A stretch of DNA of 64,000 bases from assembly GCF_000001735.4 (NCBI RefSeq), contig NC_003075.7, positions 2,357,001-2,421,000 of the forward strand, in the 5' to 3' direction. Below are positions 22,845-41,665 of the stretch, one piece after another (position 1 is the stretch's first letter; each line of letters begins with the position of its first letter). The DNA comes from Arabidopsis thaliana. Its lineage: Eukaryota; Streptophyta; Magnoliopsida; Brassicales; Brassicaceae. Position numbers and translations under genes: made by a program. Below the pieces are notes generated by a model. That model did not search any database and was not told the origin of the DNA. It saw only the letters and a program-made list of their open reading frames with translations.

Positions 22845-23260
22845 TACTAGATAACAAAGGGAAGTTTGCCACAAAGTAGGATGTACAATATAATCCATAC
22901 ACTCCAAAACATACATATAAATCCAAATGTATACGCATTTGAACAAAAGTAACCAAATTTTCGCATCAAAACAAATCTTGTACATTTTTCAAAACATTTA
23001 TATAATCCAAAACTATCAAACTCCTAAGATGATTCAATTAAAAGATAAACCTCTGGCAATGATAAAACATAAACCCAATTCTATCATACTAAAGATCAAC
23101 CTCTATGCATAGGAACCAAAAAGTCACCAAATTTGCTCATGACTAAATGAAACTGACACAAACTAACATAATCAGATCCAAAACCTATCAAACGCAGTCA
23201 AAGAAAGGAATCTCGGAGCTGAACTTCTTGAATGAAGATAGAACACCCAAAGTTTTTTCT
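22845..23260 (-). pseudogene. CDPK fragment: end of exon 1, intron 1, part of exon 2
   Basis: On the minus strand, 23260-23225 encodes the end of a CDPK exon 1 (G-C-S-I-F-I-Q-E, compare G-C-S-V-F-I-E-E-G). The next 300 bp match intron 1 of CPK31/CPK27 (for example 'tcaaagaaaggaatctcgga', 'aaagtcaccaaattt'). 22915-22845 encodes [14 protein letters not shown] (compare exon 2 [14 protein letters not shown]). The activation-loop part of exon 2 and all other exons are missing. Confidence 0.85.
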
Positions 23261-23352
23261 TTCTCAAATAGTTGCATATTTATTTTGAGTGATTCTGAAT
23301 TTGATGCACATTCTACTATGCACATTCTGAATTACATAGTTTATTTATTGTA

Positions 23353-23745
23353 TTGGTTGTTGGTTTCTTTAGGTGTGGTGTACAGATGGTGGAGATATGT
23401 TCTATTTGTGCAGAGTGGAAACAAAATGAAAAGCTTCAGCGGATTTTCTTAATAGACACAAACAAAGGTGATAATGGAGGAGGAAATGGTGGGGATGGTG
23501 GATGTGGTAATGGGGGTAATGGAGTAGGAAATGGTGGGGATGATGGAGGAGGAAATGGTGAGGGTAATGTAGGAGGAAATGGGGGAAACGGAAATCAGGA
23601 GGCTGTTGAGATACAAGATGTTGGGGATTTCGGGTTAGACAATGATGATGATGGCGATGAGGACGATGAAGAAAACGAAGCAGCAGCAGATGAACAAAAG
23701 CAAGCAATTGTAGTTGAAGAAAACAAGCAGCAGCAACGGAAGTAA
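23353..23745 (+). CDS. Gly/Asn-rich, acidic hypothetical ORF (doubtful)
   Basis: A 130-codon ORF whose middle is an imperfect G-G-G-N-G-G-D repeat and whose end is Asp/Glu-rich (D-N-D-D-D-G-D-E-D-D-E-E-N-E). Its layout, Gly/Asn repeat then an E-I-Q-D-V-G-D-F-like segment and an acidic tail, resembles the small ORF at 52597-52918, which runs on into N-L-I-E-V-Q-N-Q-D-F-V-E-V after a Gly/Asn repeat. It could be a third, truncated member of that family. It lies between CDPK fragments, with no visible promoter, so it may not be expressed. Confidence 0.3.
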   Translation: MVVGFFRCGVQMVEICSICAEWKQNEKLQRIFLIDTNKGDNGGGNGGDGGCGNGGNGVGNGGDDGGGNGEGNVGGNGGNGNQEAVEIQDVGDFGLDNDDDGDEDDEENEAAADEQKQAIVVEENKQQQRK

Positions 23746-23814
23746 GCAAAGCAGCAGAGGAAGTAACCAAAGCAGTGAATCCAAGAAAGAGGAGGAGGAT
23801 TGATGTTCATGTCC

Positions 23815-24040
23815 CAATCCACTAATCTCTTTGGCTCACCTTCTTGATAGCTTAAAGCATAGTATTCTAACTCTACAGCACCACACAATTCCATTACAAT
23901 GTGTATATAATTCTTATCCTCCTAAGAACCTTTGATTTGTACGATGTTAGGCTGTCCTGAAACATGATCCATGATTTGAATCTTTGTAAGGTTTAAGGTT
24001 TTAAGAAGATTAAATCGAAGAGAAGCCAACTTACTGTTTA
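23815..24040 (-). pseudogene. CPK22-like exon 1 fragment with internal deletion
   Basis: The stretch matches CPK22 exon 1: 'cacacaattccattacaatgtgtat' and 'acgatgttaggctgtcctgaaacatgatccatgatttgaatct' recur at 35530-35640. The bases just below (23815-23850) match the far end of the same exon (35300-35350), so the middle is deleted. Nearby bases up to 24040 resemble the CPK22 5' flank (ttttaagaagattaaatcga). It cannot encode a kinase. Confidence 0.85.
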
Positions 24041-24044
24041 TTTC

Positions 24045-24375
24045 CGAAGTATATGAAACCATATTACAAAAATAAGTATAACACACTTTATAAGGAACAC
24101 AAATACCAAAAGAATGACTTCTTTTAAGTGGATCTTACAAGAAAGTGCATTACTTGCAACTTACAAGAAGCCAAGGACAAGACTAGAGAGTTTCCAACAC
24201 ATAAATGATCAAACTAATTAATCTCACTATGGTTTTCACCGGTTTAGCTCTTCTTCCCTAAACCGTTATTGTGGGTTACACTTACACACAAAAACAACAT
24301 CATATGATTCTATTGATTGGAAGAAGTTCCCCTTCTGCCTGCTTGCTGCTGCCACTTCTCATCATTGCAATTCAT
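24045..24375 (-). pseudogene. Duplicate CDPK last exon and 3' UTR
   Basis: 24300-24365 encodes M-M-R-S-G-S-S-K-Q-A-E-G-E-L-L-P-I-N on the minus strand, like the CPK27 and CPK31 C-termini. The 24050-24300 stretch matches the CPK31 3' flank at 24430-24630 ('aaaagaatgacttcttttaagtgga', 'cttcttccctaaaccgttatt'). It is a tandem copy of the 3' end immediately downstream of CPK31. Confidence 0.85.
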
Positions 24376-24633
24376 GTTGTCGGTTATTTATGATTGAAAA
24401 ATATAAATAAATCAATAAATTAATTGATACCATATTTTCAAATATTAAGTATATCACACTTAATAAGGAAAACAAATACAAAAAGAATGACTTCTTTTAA
24501 GTGGATTTACAAGTGTGTTACTTGCAACTCACGTGAAAGTTTCAACAGATCAAACTAAAACTTTCACTTTGGTTTTCTCCGGTTTAGGACTTCTTCCCTA
24601 AACCGTTATTCAAGAAGAAGAGCACAATATGAT

Positions 24634-26996
<2,363 letters not shown>

Positions 26997-27274
26997 TGAG
27001 AGTTTTCAGAGACTTTTCTGGTTTAAAGAAGATGAACTTCGAGGAAGTCAGATTGTCAAAATGTAAGATTTCAGAAGATGGAGGTTTATGGAGAATCATC
27101 ATCTCAATTCTGAACTCGTACATTTGTGGATTTGGTCTTTAAGTCAATGTTCTTTAAAATATTTAAATTCACATAGTTGGTCAAAAGCAAACACTCTGGT
27201 GCAGCTAGAGGGTTTACAATGATTTGGTCTTTAAGTCAATGGTCTTTAGAATATTTAAATTCATATTATCAGTC

Positions 27275-27640
27275 CTAGGCGTTCGGTTATCCATTCGGTT
27301 ATCGTTTTTTTCGGTTCTAAAGTTTAGAATCCATTCGGTTATTTTGAAAGTTAGGTTTCGGTTTCGGTTCTTTTGCTCTTAAAAAATAGTATCCATTCGG
27401 TTATTTTACTTTGAATATTGTCGGATAATTCAGTTATTTTCGGATAATAGGATAATTTTTGGTTATTTTCGAATATTTTTACTATTTTATATATATTCTC
27501 AAGTATTTTTATTTATTTAGTTTAGAAATAACTAATACTTTTGAAATTTATTTATATTTCGGATATTTTCGGTTATCCAAAATATTTCGGTTTATATCCA
27601 TTCGGTTTCGGATATTTCGGTCCGGTACATTCGGTTCGGT
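27275..27640. repeat. CCATTCGGTTAT-rich dispersed repeat
   Basis: Upstream of CPK31, 'atccattcggttat' and 'cggtttcggtt' words recur many times in 365 bp. The complementary AACCGAAC type recurs upstream of CPK27 at 31215-31830. Such blocks occur at many places in Brassicaceae genomes; I cannot name the element or its ends. Confidence 0.7.
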
Positions 27641-27905
27641 CAAAAGAAAAACTCTGTTTCAGCTAGAAAGGTTTGCAATGATCAAGAAATTTACAAGAGA
27701 AAAGGCCTCTGTTTTCTCCGGTTTAGCTTTGAATCTTTGGGTTTACCAAAACCGGAAAACCACTATTTAGTGAAACAATTACAGAGCTTAATGATCAATG
27801 GATACGAAGAAGTTTCCCTTGTGGCTGCAAACCGTTGTTGTCTTTATCAACAATGCTTTCTGAAAATGTTCATCTCGTTCCAATCTGTGTCTATGCATCG
27901 TCGCT
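27640..27905 (-). pseudogene. CPK22-like 3' fragment joining pieces of exons 7 and 5
   Basis: 27655-27830 matches the CPK22 3' flank and last exon ('tttgcaatgatcaagaaa', 'cctctgttttctccggttta', 'agtttcccttgtggctgcaa'; compare 33360-33530). 27835-27905 matches CPK22 exon 5 ('tgttcatctcgttccaa', 'gtgtctatgcatcgtcgct'; compare 34090-34130). Exon 6 and both introns between them are absent. Confidence 0.85.
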
Positions 27906-28135
27906 AATGGAAGATGAGAGCCATTGACACTCGCTGTAGCAGAGAGATGGTTTATTGAATAACAAGAAACCTTTCTCAGTTAGGTTACCTTAAACGCCAA
28001 GGCAAATTGTGAAAGAAACCCTAAAACGTAGAGCGTCCGAAATATTCTATTGAATTCTCTGAATATTTTTGATGTTTGTATTTCTCAATTCCTTAGGTCA
28101 AGTATCTATAAAACTACAACACACTTTATAAGGAA
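27905..28135 (-). pseudogene. Copy of the F-box gene start and 5' flank
   Basis: This segment matches 18120-18400, the first codons and 5' flank of the F-box gene: 'agccattgac.ctcgctgta.cagagagatgg', 'ttaggttacctt', 'caaattgtgaaa', 'gaattctctgaatattttt'. It is fused directly to the CPK22-like fragment, giving a chimera of two unrelated local genes. Confidence 0.8.
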
Positions 28136-28275
28136 TCACAAATATACCAAAAGAATGAATTCTTTTTAATTGGATTTTACAACCTTGACAAACAAAAAAT
28201 GTGGATTAAACAGATCAAACTAAACCATACAAATATGTATTATTCAATACCTTAAAGCATGCAAATATGTATTAT

Positions 28276-30986
28276 TCAATTGATGATCGGAAGAAGTTCC
28301 CCTTCTGGCTGCAAGCTGCTCTCAGTTCTCATCATTGTGCGGAATTCCTCAAAGTTTATTTTTCCATCCTGTAACAGAGTTGTTCATTACTTAACAGTGT
28401 TTCGAAAAAAACCGGTCTGATGTTTCATGTTTGATGTATTGACCAACTTACATTATCGGTATCAGCATCGGCTATGATTTGTTTGATGCTACCTTCATCT
28501 CCCGCACCATCCTCCTTCATCGCCATCTCCAACTCTTCCTTCGTTATGTGCCTATTGTATTGTCAAGCATTTCACATTTTAGTTCAAAAACATTATTCGA
28601 CTAATAAGCAAAAAGTGGAAGAAACATACCCGTCGTTGTCTTTGTCAAAGTGTTGGAATGCTTTGTACACATGTTCATCTCTATCCAATTTGTATCTATG
28701 CATCGTTGCAGAAATAAACTCGTCTATGTCGATTGTTCCATTACCATCCATATCAGCCTGAGAAGTTAATCATTATGTGTTACAAAGTTATATTTTTTCT
28801 TTAAAGACAAGTCCGATGCAATAAGTAATCAACTCACAGCTTCCATGAGTTGCTCCACTTCGGTTTTAGAGAGGTTAGATCCAAGTCTAGTAAGACCTGT
28901 TTTGAGTTCTTCAAGAGTAATATTTCCACTTTTGTCAGTATCTATGTTGGTGAACAGTGTCTTAAGACCTTTGATTTCCTCTTCTGATAGATTTGCTGCA
29001 ATAAACTGCAAATCAGACACACACATCATAAATCGATGCTTCATAGACAAAGATAGGAAGATGGATCATTTCCCAGGGTATGATATGTTTCCAGTGACTA
29101 GGAAAATCACATATTAGTAAGCTGTTTAAGATAATACTTAGGAGGTAGTAGCAAGAATAGGGAATGGTTCACTCTTTACCTTTAGAACTACCTTCTTAAA
29201 CTTGTTCGCATCTCGAAATCTCTTCAAACGGGATAAAACAACGCCATCAATAGGCTTATCCGAAGCTTCTCCTTCTTTCATCCAAGGATGTCCTATATAC
29301 AACAAGGAGCATTACAGACAAAACAAGAACAAGATTTCAATATTCACATAGTCTAAACAATGGAATTTCTTTTGAGGAAACAAGCCCTCCACAAACATAG
29401 TGAGCACAATTCTGGATCCTTGAAGCTTCTTTTGGATCCAGATATATATATTTGTGTTGGCTCTAGAACAATCTTGAAAAGAGAAAGAAAGGAACTTACC
29501 AAGAACCTCTGCAGCAGAGATTCGTTCCTTGGGGTTTCTATCAAGCATCCTCTTGACAAGATGTATTGCCCTTGAATCTCTAAGAGGCCATGGTTCCTCG
29601 CTGTAGTCGATTTCCAAACTCTTAATCTCATTGAACATCTGTCCCTCAGGTTCTACATACAATAGATTACATATAAATAAAAAATCAACCCCCAAGAAGA
29701 AGAAGAATCCAGTTAGCTTTTTAAGTTTGAACCTTTCACAAAGGGAGATTTGCCACAGAGTAGGATGTATAATATAATCCCTGCACTCCAAATGTCCGCT
29801 TCTTTACCGTAATTTCCCTGTAACACTTCAGGAGCAATGTAGTAATCACTCCCAGCTAAATCCTGGTATACTTTTCCTGTATTTGTTGGTTTCAGAAAAC
29901 AATGCATCAAATCAATCATATGAAACCAAGAACAAAACTAACTAAATATGGTATACTTGAAAACAATCTGTAACAACAAAAGACAATGTAAAACCCGATT
30001 CTTGATACTTAACAGTCACCAAATCCAAATTTCAACGCATTGGTACAAAAGTAAACAAATTTTGCTCATGACTGAAGCAAACTAAAGAGACGTGTGCAAG
30101 ACAAATCTTATAGATTCAAAAATGTTACATACCAAATCCAAAACTACCAACTACTAAGGTGATTCTGTCAAAAAATCAACCTTTAAACTCAGTTTTGGTT
30201 TCATCTCTAAGCATTGGAACAAAAGTCACCAAATTTTGTCCATGACTAAAGCAAAGAGTTACATAACAAATCCAAAACTACCAAACTCCTAAGATGATTC
30301 TATCAAAGATCAACCTCTTTGAGTCCCAATCTCTATGCATAGGAACAAAAGTCACCAAATTTTGTTCATGAGTCATGACTAAAGCCCTATCAAACGCAGT
30401 CAAAGAAAGGAATCTCTCGGAGCTGACCTTCTTCAATGAACACAGAACACCCAAAGTCAATAACTTTGACCGTAGCATTGTCATCGTTACTCGTAAGCAA
30501 GAAATTCTCAGGCTTTAGATCACGATGCATCACACCCATGTAATGGCAATTCTTCACAACATTCACAATCGACCTAATGATTCCAGCAGCTTCTTTCTCC
30601 GAGTAAGACTTCCCAACATCGTACAAAGCTAGGATCTTGTCGTATAACTCTCCACCACCACAATATTCCATAACAATATGTACAGAATCTTTGTCCTCGT
30701 AAGCATTCTTGAACTCGACAATGTTTGGTTCTCCAGACAATTGCTTCATAATCCGAATCTCTCTCTTCACGTCTTCTTCACATTCTTCGTCCTTTAGCTT
30801 TGTCTTGAGAATGGTTTTGCAGGCGAATGTCTTACCTGTAGATTTCTCAACGCACTTTCGGGTTAGACCGAAATTACCTCTACCCAATTCCTCCCCGAGG
30901 ATATAAATCTTTGTGATGTCAACTAAAGGTTTCTCAAGAATGGTTCTTTTCGATTGTTGTAGCTCCTTACTGCTGAAGCAACCCAT
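28276..30986 (-). CDS. CPK27: Calcium-dependent protein kinase CPK27
   Basis: Exons 30428-30986, 29733-29876, 29500-29652, 29180-29292, 28838-29005, 28630-28757, 28452-28551 and 28276-28368 give 485 aa. M-G-C-F-S-S supplies acylation sites. Kinase landmarks: G-R-G-N-F-G, Y/F-A-C-K, canonical [15 protein letters not shown]. Four EF-hands follow the autoinhibitory junction. Exon sizes equal those of CPK31, its closest relative here, except a 93-nt last exon ending E-L-L-P-I-I-N. Intron 1 (29877-30427) contains a tandem duplication of about 120 bp (near 30130-30370). Family role: Ca2+ binding to the EF-hands releases autoinhibition. Name from memory (At4g04700). Confidence 0.95.
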
Positions 30987-31064
30987 CTCTTTGAGAATAA
31001 AACCTTAAAAGTGTGAGATTTTTGGAAATGGGTCTCTTTAATCTCTTTTGGCTGAAGCAGATTT

Positions 31065-31073
31065 GTTATATAA
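31065..31073 (-). promoter_or_regulatory. Predicted TATA box of CPK27
   Basis: The minus strand reads TTATATAAC about 80-90 bp upstream of the CPK27 ATG, a usual plant distance allowing a short 5' UTR. Motif-only support. Confidence 0.4.
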
Positions 31074-31214
31074 TCTCTTTAGTTCGAATTTGTTTTATTG
31101 TTCTTCCAGGCAAGTGGCAATATTAAATTTAAGATTTTGGTCTTTAAATATTGAAATTGGTCATTTCTTTATATAAATTGACTTAGTCCTCGAAGACATT
31201 TTACACAATTGGTA

Positions 31215-31830
31215 GTTTTTAATAGGCCTTGACCTTGAACCGAATATTCGAACCGAAAAATAACTGAACCGAATTCGAATCCGAATTTTTAGAATTATTT
31301 GAATAGGTCTTAGACCTTATTATCCTAAAAAATCTGAACCAAACCCAAACCGAATCTAATACATGTGGGTATCCAAATATAAATGTAAACTTAAAAATAT
31401 TGATTATATATATTTTTATAATACTTTAAATATCCAAAATTAAAATTATAAATCCAAATATATTAGATTTTTTTAATAATTCATATATATTTTGATTTAT
31501 TTAAGATAAAAGTAACCAATGTTATAATTTTCTCTTAGATAATTTAAGTATTTTGATTAAATTTAGTTATATTTAGGTAAAAAGTAACAAACATATTTTT
31601 GGATAATCGGATATTTCGGGTAGATTTGAGTATATATGAATAAAACCTCCAAATCCGATCCGAACCTAAATATATTTTGAATATTTTTGCATTTTTACTA
31701 AAATAACCGAACTAATCTGAATCCTAACTGAAACCAAACCGGATTTTTTACAATAGTTCTCAATTCCCTACCCAGATAGATTCGATAGCCGAAAAAAAAA
31801 GAACCGAACGAATACCCAATGCCCACGCAT
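31215..31830. repeat. AACCGAAC-rich dispersed repeat upstream of CPK27
   Basis: Words such as 'gaaccgaa', 'accgaattcgaatccgaa' and 'aaaccgaatctaat' recur across this AT-rich block. It has the character of the block upstream of CPK31 but on the opposite strand. No ORF. Confidence 0.65.
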
Positions 31831-31844
31831 AACAAGTTAACAAC

Positions 31845-33240
31845 ATTAATGGTGAATTTATGATGAACCTATCTTTGCCTGGAGTCATATAAATAGTGAA
31901 TTTTGGTTTGGTCTTTAAATATTCATAATTTATATTGGTCAGTTTGCTTATTAGACGACTTTTGTAATAAAATACCGAATTGGTTTCTTTAAAATTTTAA
32001 ATATATAGTATTGGTCTTTGGGTTTTTTGGTCAACGTTAATATTGGTTCTTTAAATATTTTAACTTTTGTCGTTTTCAATAATTCTTACAACTTTCTTTA
32101 TTAGTATAACAACAATATAATAAAACTAGTCTTACTGTAATTTTTAATTTACTAAACTACATTAAATAAGAATGCTTCTTTCGTGCATCTCACGTATATT
32201 GAACATATCCAGCTTACTGACAGATTACCAAATCATAAACTCTTTTGTTAAAATATTCCAAACCTGTTATAAACAGATAAAATGATACAAAGCATGTGAC
32301 GGTTTTAGACCAATAATATACGATTAATCATCTAAATGATAAAAATATAGCAAAAGGATTTTTACTCTCTTAAGGTCTTCATAAGGATTAAGCAAGTTCT
32401 CAAGAAAAATACCAAAAAAAGAAGTAAACTTGTTATTGTTACAAAGAACTAAGACATGACAGAATCTCAAACTCAGTTTCAGACTAACTAAGGAGAAGGA
32501 TAAATAACTCTGTTCAAACACAGAGAAGATAGAAGAACAATATGAGACAGTGTATCAACTACGCTTACACTGTTCTTCCATCCTGTAACAGAGTTTATTA
32601 CAAGGTTTCAAGAACCTGTTTAATGTTTGAGATGTTGGCTATATGTTGGAGAGTGCAACTTACATTGTCGGTATCAACTTCGGATATAACTTCTTTGATG
32701 CTAGCTTCATCTCCCATTCCATATTCTTTCATTGCACTTTCCAACTCATCTCTAGTTATGTGCCTGTTGTATAACCAACATATTAACATTGGTGCCTCAA
32801 AATAGTTACACACATTTGAATCTTGATTCTCTTGACACAAGAAATGATCGATGGAGCGTGATTCGTAAACTGCAAATGGAAGAAACTTACCCGCTGTTGT
32901 CTTTATCAAAGTGTTGGAATGCTTTGTCGATCTAATTTGTATCTATGCATTGTCGCAGAGATAAATCGTAGTAGTCGATTGTTCCATTACAATCCAGGTC
33001 AGCCTGAAAAGTTATCATCACGTGTTTCAAGCTTTGTCTTTTTCAAAACCTTAACTGTGGAAAGTGAAGCCAAGATGCTGAAGATAACTTAACTTCAGTT
33101 TCAGAGAGTCTAGACCCAAGTCTAGTTAGCCCAGTTTTGAGTTCTTCAAGATTCATATAGAGCCGTTTTAACTCCACAAAGATAGTGAGCACAAATCTGG
33201 ATTTTTGAAGCTTCTATTGGAACTCACCTAAATTCCACCC
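31845..33240 (-). pseudogene. Partial duplicate of the CPK22 upstream / CPK21 3' region
   Basis: 31845-32330 matches the region upstream of CPK22 (35990-36700), and 32370-33160 matches the 3' UTR and 3' exons of CPK21 (37530-38510). Exon 6 is nearly intact (about 32666-32765: [20 protein letters not shown]). Exon 5 (about 32890-33003) has lost bases, exon 4 is cut short near 33160, and most of exon 7 is deleted. The piece then joins intron-type sequence of CPK31/CPK27 (33175-33230, 'gtgagcacaa.tctgga'). It is not a gene. Confidence 0.88.
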
Positions 33241-33496
33241 AAGTTTTATGGAGAATCATCATCTCAATTTCTCAACTCTCAAGGTCTTTGTACATTTGGA
33301 TTTGGTCTCTAACTCAATGGTCTTTTAAATATTCAAATTTATGTTTTGGTCAAAAGCCAGAAGATTTGCAATGATCAAGAAAATTACAAGAAAGACATAC
33401 AAACAATTTCAAAGATAAACTACTATCACCTCTGTTTTCTCCGGTTTAGTTCGGGTTTAACAAAACCGATTTTGGGTGAAACAAAAAACAGAGCTT

Positions 33497-35887
<2,391 letters not shown>

Positions 35888-35999
35888 GAACCTTGGTTAG
35901 ATTTTTTCTAGGGTTTTAGGAAGATGAATCGAACCAAGATTGTTAAAATGTAGTAGGAATATTTAAGGAGCTGTGGTTTTGTGATGAACATCTCTTTGG

Positions 36000-36690
36000 C
36001 TGGAGTCATATAAATGGTGAATGTGTTGTTTTGTTTTTGTTTTTTTTCCGCCCGATTTTAATTAGAGTTCAAACGAAGCAAAAATGAGAAATGTTGTTTA
36101 CATAAGTGATATAAATCGGTTCAATGCGAATATTTCGCGCCAAATTATCCGCTTTTACATTTGCATTACGAAAAATGTTCTTTTGGTCTTTTAAATTCGT
36201 TTTTGGTCTTTAAATATTCAAAATTTATGTTGGTAAGTTTACTAAGTCCTCCAAGACTTTATTAGACGACTTTTGTGTATAAAACCGAAAGTATAAAATG
36301 TAGGAATTATGAGCTGGAATTTGAGTTGTATACTTGTATTAATAAAATACTGACTTGGTCTTTAAATATTCAAATTTATAGTATTGGTCATTGGTTGTTT
36401 AACTTGTTTTTGTCAACGTTAATATTGGTCCTTAAAATAATTTCATTTTGTCGTTTAATCTAATTGGTGTGTTTTTCTTGCTTCTTTATTTATTAGTACT
36501 GTAATTTATTCTTTAATTGACAGATTGATCTTAAAAATGCTTCTTTCGTGCATCCCACGTATATTGAACATCCAGATTTATAATTACAAACAGATAACCA
36601 AACAAATAAATTAAATAATAAACTCTTGAAAATATCTTAAAATCTTTATAGGCTAAATGATACAAAGCGTGTGACGTTCATAGACTGATA
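36000..36690. other. CPK22 upstream region, parent of the duplicate at 31.85-32.33 kb
   Basis: Non-coding. 'ggctggagtcatataaat.gtgaat' near 36000 may hold the CPK22 TATA box (TTATATGA on the minus strand, about 120 bp upstream of its ATG). 'attagacgacttttgt' and 'gcttctttcgtgcatc.cacgtatattgaacat' are shared with the duplicate between CPK27 and CPK22. Confidence 0.6.
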
Positions 36691-36873
36691 CTACTAGCTA
36701 AAGGCCCTATATCTCTGAGAGGCGAGACCGACACCAGGTTAGATTCATCTCTTTTGGGAGATGGACCCACACCAGGTTAAATACATCTTCTTTGGATAAG
36801 AGATCTCTCTCAATATACCTCGAACCCAGCACCTCTACATAAAAAATTTAACACTGGGCCAACAGCTCGTTGG
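36690..36873 (-). mobile_element. Degenerate SINE, second family
   Basis: The minus strand reads CCAACGAGCTGTTGGCCCAGTGTT... then GGTGCTGGGTTCGAGGT, an A/B-box head like that of the SINE at 63273-63446. The body contains an internal duplication of 'cacaccaggttaaa'. No poly(A) or target duplication remains. Confidence 0.75.
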
Positions 36874-36906
36874 TCTCCACTCGCTCTTTTTGTATTTGAG
36901 AATAAC

Positions 36907-37315
36907 TTTTTAGCTCTTCCTAGAAACAAAGACAACCAAAGTGATAAATACGAATCACCAAAGAACCAAGGAAGAAATGTGCGCAACATGAAGTCACTAA
37001 GCTTGAGAAAATCGAATCTGACATGAAGCAGAATGTGTCTCAAGGAGTTGAAACATATAAAAAGATTCAATCAGTGCTTGAGCAGATTATTGGGAGTAGA
37101 AGTCACATTGGATTTAGTAACAGTGATGCAACAGCAAAATGTTTTTCTTTTGCGCCTGAGAACAAGCTACATTATTCGAGGGCAAGAGTATTGATAAGCT
37201 AGGAGGCACGTGTGGTAGCTCAAAAGGATTCGTTGAGGCTCGTGAATAAGCAAAGAGAAGCAGAGAAGGCACGTGAAACAGAGTTAAAACAGAGCAAGAA
37301 GAAACAGATTGTGTA
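36907..37315 (+). pseudogene. Coiled-coil C-terminal fragment of a transposon-like protein
   Basis: One + frame encodes V-T-K-L-E-K-I-E-S-D-M-K-Q..., a short break at a TAG near 37200, then E-A-R-V-V-A-Q-K-D-S-L-R-L-V-N-K-Q-R-E-A-E-K-A-R, strongly charged and heptad-like, to a TAA at about 37315. The style is that of C-termini of En/Spm-linked plant transposon proteins, but I see no diagnostic domain. The copy of this region at 32.3 kb lacks it, so it is an insertion. Confidence 0.4.
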
Positions 37316-37816
37316 ACCAATTGAGAGTTGTATATAAATAGATAGAAGAGTATTGAAAAAGTTATGCATTAATGCATGTATAGATGTGTGTGTAACAAAC
37401 TTATCGTTTGCTAGAGAAGAGTTAAGAAATCTCTTGAACAAATCTCCATTGTTAGAGTTCTTGAGTTTGTATCTTGGATTGAGAAGTGATAAGAGAGATT
37501 CCTAAGGAACTATTACTAGCAAAAGATTACACTTAAAGCTCATAAGGATTAAGAAAGTTCTCAAGAAAGTTTCAAAAAAATATAAGTGGATATGTTACTG
37601 TTACAAGGAGCTAAGACATGACAGTCTCTCAAAATCAGTTTCAGACTAACTAAGGAGAAGGATAAATAAATCTGTTCAAACACAGAGAAGATAGAACAAC
37701 ATTTTGAGACAGTATATCAACTATGCTCACCTCGGTTTACCCCCGGTTTAGCTCTTCTACTCTGGGTTCAAGAATCGCTTTCGGTTGATAAACCGTTGGG
37801 ATTTATGCCGACTTGA

Positions 37817-40631
<2,815 letters not shown>

Positions 40632-41371
40632 TAGTAAAGGAGGAGACTTTCGTTATTGGGTAGAAGAAAAAGATGAGCTTGAAGGATGATTGGAAGAGAG
40701 AAACCAAAATCGGAAGAATAATTGAGTTGTGAAGGTTTTGTTTGACTGGAATTGGAATTATCTATCAGTCGCGTCAATTTCTGAGTGTAATAGATAGAAC
40801 TGTTTAAGTAAATTGTCTTTTGTCTTTGTCAATTTGCTGAAAATAAAATATCCACAATAAATTAATTATATTTAAAATAAATTAAATTTGACTTACATTT
40901 TTCAAAGGAATTTTATGGTAAAAAAATTTCGAATATTTGTTCTGGAACGGAAAAATTCCTTGTTTTATTGGACGGGTACAGAATATTCCATTTATAATTA
41001 GAAAAGTATTGAATTTCGAACTGTCAAGTGTCAATATTATTTTTAATTTCAAAAAAAAAATAGTGTCAATATTACTTTGATATATTTTTCCATTACAGCT
41101 GATATAAAAAAAAGGTTAATGATAAAAAATAACCATAAAATTAAACAAAATTAAAAAAATAATTTTTTGTCAGAAAATTTAGATAAATAACATTTTTTAA
41201 AGTAGAATAAATACTAAAAAATATCTTTCTATTTTCTTGTTTCTACAATAATGCCAGTGATAATAAATCAGAGTTGATTAACATCTGAATAAAAAACATG
41301 AATTATTTACAGACAACATAGTATCTAAATGAATTAATATTTTATTAAAACAATACATGACAATTATAAAA
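40632..41371. other. CPK21 5' flank and AT-rich intergenic DNA
   Basis: Non-coding. 40730-40850 holds 'ttgtttgactggaattggaatt...gtcaatttctgagtgtaat...tgtcttttgtc', conserved in the orphan flank at 53705-53830. Beyond 41100 the DNA is simple AT-rich sequence. Confidence 0.6.
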
Positions 41372-41665
41372 GGAACATGCATTATTCAGAAGAAATACAT
41401 CTTATTGTTCGGATAGGTATGAATAATATTACAGTAGAGAACATGAAATATTTAAAAGGTGTAGATCTTTTATATAATACCATGTATTTTTAGAAAATGC
41501 ATGTCTAATATAAAATGAACATGCATTATTCAAAAGAAACATATCTTATTGTTTGGATGGGTAGGAATAAGATACGTGATTACAATAGAGGACATGAATT
41601 ATTTAAAAAGTGCAGATCATGTCAAATAAATACACTGCTTTTAGACAAAATACATGCCTAATATA
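41372..41665. repeat. Tandem duplication of about 146 bp
   Basis: 'acatgcattattcagaagaaatacatcttattgttcgg' near 41376 recurs near 41520, and the matches continue through 'gagaacatgaaatatttaaaa' / 'gaggacatgaattatttaaaa' to the 'atacatgcctaatataaaa' end. Non-coding, function unknown. Confidence 0.8.

Noticed and set aside
23402..23894. Minus-strand ORFs rich in His, Leu and Phe
   Set aside because: They are antisense readings of the Gly/Asn and acidic repeat of the + ORF.
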